A stretch of 64,000 nucleotides of DNA. It comes from Chitinophagaceae bacterium (GTDB taxonomy: Bacteria > Bacteroidota > Bacteroidia > Chitinophagales > Chitinophagaceae). The translations under genes and the position numbers were made by a program. Of this stretch, positions 55,005 through 61,388 are shown piece after piece (within the stretch, counting starts at the first letter, position 1; the number at the start of each line of letters is the position of its first letter). The notes under the pieces were generated by a model that worked only from the letters and a program-made list of their open reading frames with translations, was not told where the DNA came from and did not search any database. The stretch lies in assembly GCA_016786845.1 (NCBI GenBank), contig JAEUVB010000002.1, positions 1-64,000 of the forward strand. The letters run 5' to 3'.

Positions 55005-57980
55005 CTATTGATCAGCTAATCTTGGATCATCGATATAGGGTATCTTCTGCATGCTATTGATTTCTAAAACCAATACGCCAAAATCTTCCTTTACGACACC
55101 ATTTAGCAGATATAAACCCTTACCCCGAAATGGATATTGGCGCGCCACCGGTGGAAAATGAATCGTGTCTATCCAATCACCCTGCCCATCAAGAAAAGTG
55201 CCGAAATACATGGTTTCTCCTTTTTGTGTTCGGGTATATTTGATGGTAATCAAATACCCTACGATGGAAAAATACTGCATACGTTTTGTGTCCATTTCTG
55301 CTGCAGAGGTTTTCGGAAAGTCATGAATATTTTTGCCCAATAAAAAAGGATCGACCAAAGGGAATCCGAGTAATTCCATTTGTTCAAAGGCCTCTTCTGC
55401 TTCACTCACAGGTAATTCAGGAAGTACAAAATGCTTAGGTCGCTGTACAAAGAGTTTATATTGTTGAACTGATTTCGGTTCGCGTCTTTGTGCAAATAAG
55501 GCTTTCCACAGTAGTTTTCGTTTATTGTCGCCGGTAAAAGCAAAGGCGCCGATACGGATCAAGCTTTGCAACATTTCACGCGGGATATCTACACGCTCCA
55601 TGAAATCGTGAAGTGAAAGAAAAGGTCCGTTTCTATTGCGTTCTTCAATGATTTGTTTAACGGATTGATATTCTATATTCAGAATATGCCCCATGCCGAG
55701 TGTAATGGTTTTTCCACTGATACAAGTTTCCCAAACTCCTGTATTGATACAGCAGACTTTTACCGTCGCACCCCATCGTCTGGCTTCATGCACATAGAGT
55801 TCGGTATTGTAATATCCGCCACCGTTATTAATGACCGCCACCATATATTCAAGCGGATAATAGGTTTTGAGATACAGGCTTTGATAACTTTCCACTGCAT
55901 ACGAAGCAGAATGCCCTTTCGCAAATGCATATCCTGCGAAACTTTCTATTTGGTGCCAGACTTCTGTCGCCAATGTATCATCATATCCTTTCATCCGGCA
56001 ATTGATAAAGTACTGATCTTTTACTTGCTGAAATTCTTCTCTCGAACGATACTTGCCACTCATACCCCTGCGTAAGACATCGGCTTGTCCTAAATCGAGG
56101 CCCGCAAAATGATGCGCCACTTTGATCACATCTTCCTGATATACCATGACACCATAAGTATCCGGCATTATGTCGTAGAGTATCGGATGGGCTAGCTTTC
56201 GACGTTCAGGATCTTTATGTCTGAGGATATACTCCCGCATCATTCCGCTCTGTGCCACACCCGGACGTATGATGGAACTGGCCGCAACCAGCGTGAGATA
56301 ATTATCGACTTCCAATTTTTTAATCAGGGTTCGCATTGCGGGAGATTCGATATAAAAACACCCGATACACTGAGATGATTTGATCAATGCATTCACTTTC
56401 GGATCCTGCATCATCTCTCGGGTGTTGCGTATATCGATGGGCGCTGCCTCCGGATGATTTTGACGAATGATACTCAAACTGTCACGAATTTTTCCAAGCC
56501 CTCTTTGTCCGAGAATATCAAATTTATGCAAGCCCGCATCTTCAGCTATATGCATATCAAAGTGTACCGTGGGAAATCCTTTGGGCGGCATATCGGTGGC
56601 ACTAAAACAATGGATAGGATCTTCACTGATGAGTATGCCTGCGGCATGTATGGTGAGATAATTGGGCCTGTTTTCGATACGACGGGCATAGCGAACAATC
56701 AATTGGGTATGTTGATCGGCTTTGTTCAGGTCCACCTTCCCATCACTCAACAAATCGATTTCATGTTTGGGCAAACCAAATACTTTACCCAGCTCTCTTA
56801 CCGCTGCACTATACTGAAAGGTACTGTAGGCGCCAAGCAATGCAGCTCTACCCCCTCCACCAAAACGTTGGAAAATATAACGGGTCATATCGGGCCTTTC
56901 CTGTGTCGAGAAGTCGATATCAAAATCGGGAGGCGAGCTGCGGTAGAGATTCATAAATCGTTCGAAATACAAATCGAGTTCAATAGGATCAACATCTGTT
57001 ATGCCCAGTATATAGGCTACGATACTATTGGCACCGCTGCCCCGGCCAACATGATAATAATTTTTATGTTGCGCATAGCGAATGATGTCCCAGTTGATGA
57101 GGAAGAAAGAGACAAAATTCATTTGGCGTATCATATTGAGTTCTTTTTCAATACGCTGTTGAATGATGGTTGAATCTTTAGGGTATCGATAGGGCAGACC
57201 CTCTTTGCAAAGTTGCAGCAACAAATTCCAGTCTTGCTGATGATCTCCTGTATATGACTTTCTGTTTTGTGAAGGGTGGCCTGAGCCAAAATTGAAATGA
57301 ATGTCACAGGCATCGAGCAAAGCCTCTGACCGGGAAAGCACTTCCGGAAAATCTTTATACCATTCACGAACTACTTCGGGTGATTGAAAGCGATCTTCAA
57401 CATGTCCCTGCTCCCGGACTGAAAGTTTGCTCAATAAAGTATTTTGATCGATGGCTCTCAGCAAACGGTGGGTATTAAAATCCTGTTGATTGCTAAAGGT
57501 TACAGGCAATAGGGCAACACAACGAGGATATAAATGTTTCCAGGCTGAAAAACGGAATCGATGTAAATCTCCGGGGCTAAGGCCAATGTATTCATAATCC
57601 TTGAATGCCTTCAGATCCAATTGCTGTAATTGTGAAAAAGGATAGATTATAAAGCAATTTTCCAGTTCAGGGGCAATGGGCGGAATAGAAGTATGCTGAT
57701 GTTTATGAAGCGACAAATGACCATTCAGTGCTTTAAATCCCGCTTTGTTTTTTGCCAATCCGATATAGAGGCATGTGCTATCCTGTCTAAAATCAATCCC
57801 AATCACCGGTTTGATTTGATACTTCGGCGCTAATCGGATAAAATTTAAACAGGCAGAAGTATAGTTGATATCGGTCAGGGCAATGGTTTTAAGTCCGAGC
57901 GCAGCAGCTTGTTGCAACAATGCTTCTTCACTCAATATGCCATAACGGTAAGAGTAATAGGAGTGGCAGTTGAGGAACAT
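55005..57980 (-). CDS. DNA polymerase III alpha-type polymerase (DnaE2-like)
   Basis: 991 residues, shorter than replicative DnaE (about 1160). The N-terminal PHP domain begins MFLNCHSYYSYRYG, where active PHP domains have HxH, so one metal ligand is missing. The polymerase core is intact: YYHVGRGSGANSIVAYILG, PPDFDIDF near residue 350 (two catalytic Asp) and KFDILGQRGLG near 485 (third Asp). The C-terminus has an OB-fold (FSIVGYLITIKYTRTQKGE). Short DnaE paired with a Y-family polymerase is the ImuB-DnaE2 arrangement, so it is more likely an error-prone or repair enzyme than the replicative one. Confidence 0.87.
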   Translation of the reverse strand: MFLNCHSYYSYRYGILSEEALLQQAAALGLKTIALTDINYTSACLNFIRLAPKYQIKPVIGIDFRQDSTCLYIGLAKNKAGFKALNGHLSLHKHQHTSIPPIAPELENCFIIYPFSQLQQLDLKAFKDYEYIGLSPGDLHRFRFSAWKHLYPRCVALLPVTFSNQQDFNTHRLLRAIDQNTLLSKLSVREQGHVEDRFQSPEVVREWYKDFPEVLSRSEALLDACDIHFNFGSGHPSQNRKSYTGDHQQDWNLLLQLCKEGLPYRYPKDSTIIQQRIEKELNMIRQMNFVSFFLINWDIIRYAQHKNYYHVGRGSGANSIVAYILGITDVDPIELDLYFERFMNLYRSSPPDFDIDFSTQERPDMTRYIFQRFGGGGRAALLGAYSTFQYSAAVRELGKVFGLPKHEIDLLSDGKVDLNKADQHTQLIVRYARRIENRPNYLTIHAAGILISEDPIHCFSATDMPPKGFPTVHFDMHIAEDAGLHKFDILGQRGLGKIRDSLSIIRQNHPEAAPIDIRNTREMMQDPKVNALIKSSQCIGCFYIESPAMRTLIKKLEVDNYLTLVAASSIIRPGVAQSGMMREYILRHKDPERRKLAHPILYDIMPDTYGVMVYQEDVIKVAHHFAGLDLGQADVLRRGMSGKYRSREEFQQVKDQYFINCRMKGYDDTLATEVWHQIESFAGYAFAKGHSASYAVESYQSLYLKTYYPLEYMVAVINNGGGYYNTELYVHEARRWGATVKVCCINTGVWETCISGKTITLGMGHILNIEYQSVKQIIEERNRNGPFLSLHDFMERVDIPREMLQSLIRIGAFAFTGDNKRKLLWKALFAQRREPKSVQQYKLFVQRPKHFVLPELPVSEAEEAFEQMELLGFPLVDPFLLGKNIHDFPKTSAAEMDTKRMQYFSIVGYLITIKYTRTQKGETMYFGTFLDGQGDWIDTIHFPPVARQYPFRGKGLYLLNGVVKEDFGVLVLEINSMQKIPYIDDPRLADQ

Positions 57981-58035
57981 AGAGTGTTGAGTTTTTAGTG
58001 CTTAATTTTTAGTTTATCGCTGTCAAATAGTTCAT

Positions 58036-58063
58036 CTTAATACTAACTACTTAATACTAACTA
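58036..58063. repeat. Perfect 14-bp tandem duplication between dnaE2-like and dinB
   Basis: CTTAATACTAACTA twice without a gap, in the 90-base spacer of the two polymerase genes. Confidence 0.75.
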
Positions 58064-58070
58064 CTTTTCC

Positions 58071-59285
58071 TCACTGATTCCGATGAGCGGGTATAAAATT
58101 TGGTTCCCCATTAAAAGGATTATGATTGGAGGCAATGGTCTTAACATGCTGTGTGCCGGCACTGCTGAGCAGATGACTGCCGAAACGGTTGCGCACACTG
58201 TCCATGGCTTTATACAGTCCCACCGTTTTATCCCAATCATCAAATAAACTGATTTGATAATATCCTTCGGTCAGTTCACTGAATCGAACGCCAACCAGAC
58301 GGACCAACAATCTGCGGTCATAAAGTTTTTGAAAGAGTTCTACCACTGCCGGTACGAGAATATGGTCGGCAGCTGTGAAAGAAATTTTCTTTTGCTTGCT
58401 TAAAGTTTGAAAATCGGAATAACGAATTTTCACCGTTATACATGAAGTCAGTTTTTCACCTTGCCGCAATTGAAAAGCTAAATTTTCAGCCATGGCTTTC
58501 ACGATACCCAGCATCTTTTCTATATCCATGGTGTCTTGCCCGAAGGTGCGTTCATTGGAGATAGACTTTCTTTCATGAAACGGCTGCACAGGTCTTTGAT
58601 CAATTCCATTGGCTTTTTCCCAGATCAGAATACCGGTTTTTCCAAAGGCAGCTTCCAGCATTTCCACCGGCATTTCTTGTAGGGTTTTCACTTTCTTCAC
58701 ACCCATATTGCTGAGCAGTTGAAACATTTTGTCGCCGACCTGAGGAATTTTCTTGACCGATAAAGGGGCTAAAAAATTCTTTTCACAACCGAAATCGATT
58801 CTCAGTTGATTGTTGGGTTTTGCTTCATTCGTTGCTACTTTGGAAACCGTTTTATTGACTGAAAGACCGAATGAAATTGGTAGCCCGCTTTCCTTGATCA
58901 CTTTTTGTCTAAGCTCAGTCGCATACTGATAGCAGCCAAAAAATTTATCCATCCCACTGAGGTCCGCATAAAATTCATCTATGCTGGCTTTTTCCAAAAC
59001 AGGAACCGATTCTTTCAATATATCGGTAATGAGACTGGAATATTTAGCATAAGACCCCCCGTCGCCTCTGATCACAATAGCTTCAGGACAAAGCTGACGA
59101 GCGAGTCGCATGGCCATACCCGAATGTGCACCAAAATAACGGGCCTCATAGCTCGCTGCCGATACCACACCCCGGTCGCCTGTACCGCCTACCAGGATGG
59201 GCTTACCATTGAGCCGGCTGTCCATCAGTCGTTCAACAGATACAAAGAAGGTATCGAGGTCCATATGCAAAATGCTGCGTTCCAT
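58071..59285 (-). CDS. dinB: Y-family DNA polymerase (DinB/ImuB-type)
   Basis: 404 residues. A translesion polymerase with catalytic residues in ILHMDLDTFFVSVERL (Asp 9) and KASIDEFYADLSG (Asp and Glu near 104), so it looks active. Thumb and little-finger regions follow. A clamp-binding motif QISLF lies near residue 345, and about 55 residues follow it. It probably forms an operon with the dnaE-type gene downstream. No imuA or lexA-like gene is next to it. A palindrome overlaps the predicted promoter just before the ATG. Confidence 0.9.
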   Translation of the reverse strand: MERSILHMDLDTFFVSVERLMDSRLNGKPILVGGTGDRGVVSAASYEARYFGAHSGMAMRLARQLCPEAIVIRGDGGSYAKYSSLITDILKESVPVLEKASIDEFYADLSGMDKFFGCYQYATELRQKVIKESGLPISFGLSVNKTVSKVATNEAKPNNQLRIDFGCEKNFLAPLSVKKIPQVGDKMFQLLSNMGVKKVKTLQEMPVEMLEAAFGKTGILIWEKANGIDQRPVQPFHERKSISNERTFGQDTMDIEKMLGIVKAMAENLAFQLRQGEKLTSCITVKIRYSDFQTLSKQKKISFTAADHILVPAVVELFQKLYDRRLLVRLVGVRFSELTEGYYQISLFDDWDKTVGLYKAMDSVRNRFGSHLLSSAGTQHVKTIASNHNPFNGEPNFIPAHRNQ

Positions 59286-59287
59286 GT

Positions 59288-59311
59288 TTTGAGAGAATTC
59301 TATCTCTCAAA
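59288..59311 (-). promoter_or_regulatory. Palindromic operator candidate at the dinB promoter
   Basis: TTTGAGAGA-N6-TCTCTCAAA, perfect 9-bp arms, ending 2 nt before the dinB ATG. On the minus strand the first arm shares TTTG with CATCTTTG (59308-59315), a one-mismatch -7 box, so a bound repressor would cover the promoter and transcript start. Confidence 0.6.
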
Positions 59312-59369
59312 GATGTTGGTATGGGTATGTAAGGAGTGTGCGCAGATAAGAATATAAATAAGACTTTTT

Positions 59370-59377
59370 TACATTTG
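59370..59377 (+). promoter_or_regulatory. -7 box TACATTTG
   Basis: Exact match, 17 nt before the ATG at 59395. Confidence 0.6.
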
Positions 59378-59394
59378 CATTTAAAAATATATTC

Positions 59395-59925
59395 ATGCCA
59401 ACTACTCTTGAGATTCCCTTAAATAAATCTAAAATTCTTTTATTAATTCTGCTTTCATTGCTGATCGGTGTAGGTGGCATGTGGTTTGTTTTCGGTCAAT
59501 ACAGCTTTCAACTTACTTTGTTTGGTTTTTCAATCAATATGAAAATACTTGGATCCATCGTTGCCATTTTTTTTGGAGCATGCACGATACTTCTATTTAA
59601 AAAATATCAGGATAAAAAACCGGGATTGATCATAGACACAGGCGGCTTAACGGACAACTCCAGTGCTGTGTCGGCAGGTTTTATACCATGGGACGATATC
59701 GAAAGCATTCATATGCTTACTTTGAACAGACAAGATTTCATTCAGATTAAAGTATCAAATCCTCAGGATTATATCGACCAACAGAAGAGTAGCTTTAAGC
59801 GAAAACTGATGCAACTCAATCAAAGTACTTATGGAAGTCCAATTAATATTACAGCGAATACATTGAAAATATCATCAGAAGAACTTTTTGCCATCATCAA
59901 AGAGCACCTCGAGCAGCAGAAATAG
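59395..59925 (+). CDS. STM3941-like membrane protein
   Basis: 176 residues. Two membrane segments (ILLLILLSLLIGVGGMWFVF and ILGSIVAIFFGACTILLF) are followed by a cytoplasmic part with LTDNSSAVSAGFIPWDDIES, which resembles the STM3941 family, of unknown function. Divergent from dinB, with its own promoter box. Confidence 0.72.
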   Translation: MPTTLEIPLNKSKILLLILLSLLIGVGGMWFVFGQYSFQLTLFGFSINMKILGSIVAIFFGACTILLFKKYQDKKPGLIIDTGGLTDNSSAVSAGFIPWDDIESIHMLTLNRQDFIQIKVSNPQDYIDQQKSSFKRKLMQLNQSTYGSPINITANTLKISSEELFAIIKEHLEQQK

Positions 59926-59965
59926 GAGAACCAGTCTGTCCTATTAAATTCATATGACACCGGTG

Positions 59966-60358
59966 TTATTTCGATACTTGTGTCTTGTGACCAAATTTAT
60001 AACTGATCCAAAAGAGAATGCCTACCAAGATAAATGGCAGATTGATGAGGAGTACTACATTCAAACTTTGAATTGCACTGAATCCATTCCGGTTGTGGTT
60101 GAGAGAATAAATGAATGGAATCAATCCTGCACCCAACAAGATATAAATCGAACCTCCAAGTCTTTCCCATTTCCAAGATAAGGCCAAAATGCCGGCCAAT
60201 ATTAAAGAGGGAATCATGTGCATGGCGTAATCCTGGACTTTTGCGAAAAGGCTTTCATTTCCGTTGAATGCATCGAGGGCAAATAGGCTGACAAAGCCTA
60301 TCGAAAGTATCGCAAGAATGCGAGGAAGCCAGTACCAAAGATTGTTTGATGTTTTCAT
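59966..60358 (-). CDS. Small integral membrane protein, unknown
   Basis: 130 residues with about four membrane segments (ILAILSIGFVSLFALDAF, MIPSLILAGILALSW, GGSIYILLGAGLIPFIYSL, LLINLPFILVGILFW). No catalytic motif is visible. TACTTTTG (60410-60417, minus strand) is an exact -7 box, giving a leader of about 45 nt. Confidence 0.72.
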   Translation of the reverse strand: MKTSNNLWYWLPRILAILSIGFVSLFALDAFNGNESLFAKVQDYAMHMIPSLILAGILALSWKWERLGGSIYILLGAGLIPFIYSLNHNRNGFSAIQSLNVVLLINLPFILVGILFWISYKFGHKTQVSK

Positions 60359-60409
60359 GTTTTTGTTTTTTTAAATTTGATGTTTTGACTTTATATCGGA
60401 ATTACGACG

Positions 60410-60417
60410 CAAAAGTA
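60410..60417 (-). promoter_or_regulatory. -7 box TACTTTTG
   Basis: Exact match on the minus strand, 51 nt before the ATG at 60358. Confidence 0.6.
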
Positions 60418-60512
60418 TTTTGCTCATTTATTCTATCCTTTGACATTTATCAAAAAATACAGATACGATAAAAAAATGATCAGGGTGACATTACACTTGA
60501 AATCTACATGTG

Positions 60513-60600
60513 CTCGCGGCAACGATTGAAGCGGAAAGCCCACAGTGACGACGCAGGAGGAGCGAGGACTTGCAGCGAAAAGCGTGTCTGCCGCCCAAAT
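60513..60600 (+). repeat. Dispersed intergenic element, copy 3
   Basis: GATTGAAGCGGAAAGCCC and GCGAGGACTTGCAGCGAAAA, followed by GTGTCTGCCGCCC. It is the best match to copy 1 at 2880-2950 and, reversed, to 6655-6735. It lies between two minus-strand genes. Confidence 0.7.
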
Positions 60601-60607
60601 AATTTTT

Positions 60608-61180
60608 TTACTTTCCTGCTCGAATTCGGCTCAATGTTTCTTGCGTCATACCCAAATAAGAGGCAATTTGACCCAATGAGGCGCGTTGCAACAAGGAGGG
60701 TTTTTCTTGTAAGAATTGATCGTATCGTTCTCGTGCGGTTCGAAACTGTAAAGATTGCAGTCTCTCTTCCAGTTGGATATAATATTTTTCAGTGATGATA
60801 CGCCCCAATCGCTCAGTCTCCGGAAATTTCAAATACAGGTGCTGAAGGTCGCTGTAGGATATTTGAATGAGGGTGCTGTCTTCCAATGCTTGAATATTTT
60901 CATACGAAGGTTTCAAGGCAATAAAGGAATAATAGCAGGTTACAAATTCCATTTTCTCGGAAAAAGAGTGTGTGATCTCACGTCCGCCTTCTACATAATA
61001 CCCGCGAAGGGTACCTGATTCTACAAAATACAGGTCCTGACATCGTTGGCCGGTATGTAAAAGAATTTGTCCTTTGTAAGTCTGCACACGATGAGTCTTG
61101 ACGGCCAATTCGGCTTCTAGTTCCTCACTGATATCCAGTATATTGGACAAGTAACGAAGAAAGATGGGTGACATATGCAT
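60608..61180 (-). CDS. Crp/Fnr family transcriptional regulator
   Basis: 190 residues. A cyclic-nucleotide-binding-like domain covers about 15-120 (TYKGQILLHTGQRCQDLYFV; SGTLRGYYVEGGREITHSF) and a C-terminal helix-turn-helix ends ASYLGMTQETLSRIRAGK. There is no Cys cluster for an Fe-S Fnr. The usual effector residues are not obvious. It lies divergent from the formate dehydrogenase gene, so control of that gene is possible but unproven. ATG 61180 or 61174. Confidence 0.9.
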   Translation of the reverse strand: MHMSPIFLRYLSNILDISEELEAELAVKTHRVQTYKGQILLHTGQRCQDLYFVESGTLRGYYVEGGREITHSFSEKMEFVTCYYSFIALKPSYENIQALEDSTLIQISYSDLQHLYLKFPETERLGRIITEKYYIQLEERLQSLQFRTARERYDQFLQEKPSLLQRASLGQIASYLGMTQETLSRIRAGK

Positions 61181-61388
61181 GGATGATGAGGGAATAAAAT
61201 TAATTCAAAGTATTTGGAATCAGGATGATAAATCTCAATGAAAATGAATTCCCTTCGCCTGAAAGTGCAATGGGCCGTATAAGTATTTGGATATTGGGCA
61301 TTTCATTTTTTTAGACCCGGATGTATACCCAAATGCATTTTCTGCTTATCTTTATTCGGACAAAGTCACGCTCAAAAATTTAGACCAT
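61181..61388. other. Divergent intergenic region (Crp-like gene / formate dehydrogenase)
   Basis: Contains TATCTTTA near 61349-61356, a one-mismatch -7 box on the plus strand. I could not point to a convincing Crp-like palindrome. Confidence 0.35.

Noticed and set aside
56454..57173. Long plus-strand frame of 239 codons opposite the dnaE-type gene
   Set aside because: Antisense to a strongly conserved coding region (including the PPDFDIDF catalytic part); composition is explained by the gene on the other strand.
60508..60795. Open frame of 95 codons across the repeat and the 3' end of the Crp-like gene
   Set aside because: Antisense to the regulator over half of its length, and it begins inside the dispersed element.
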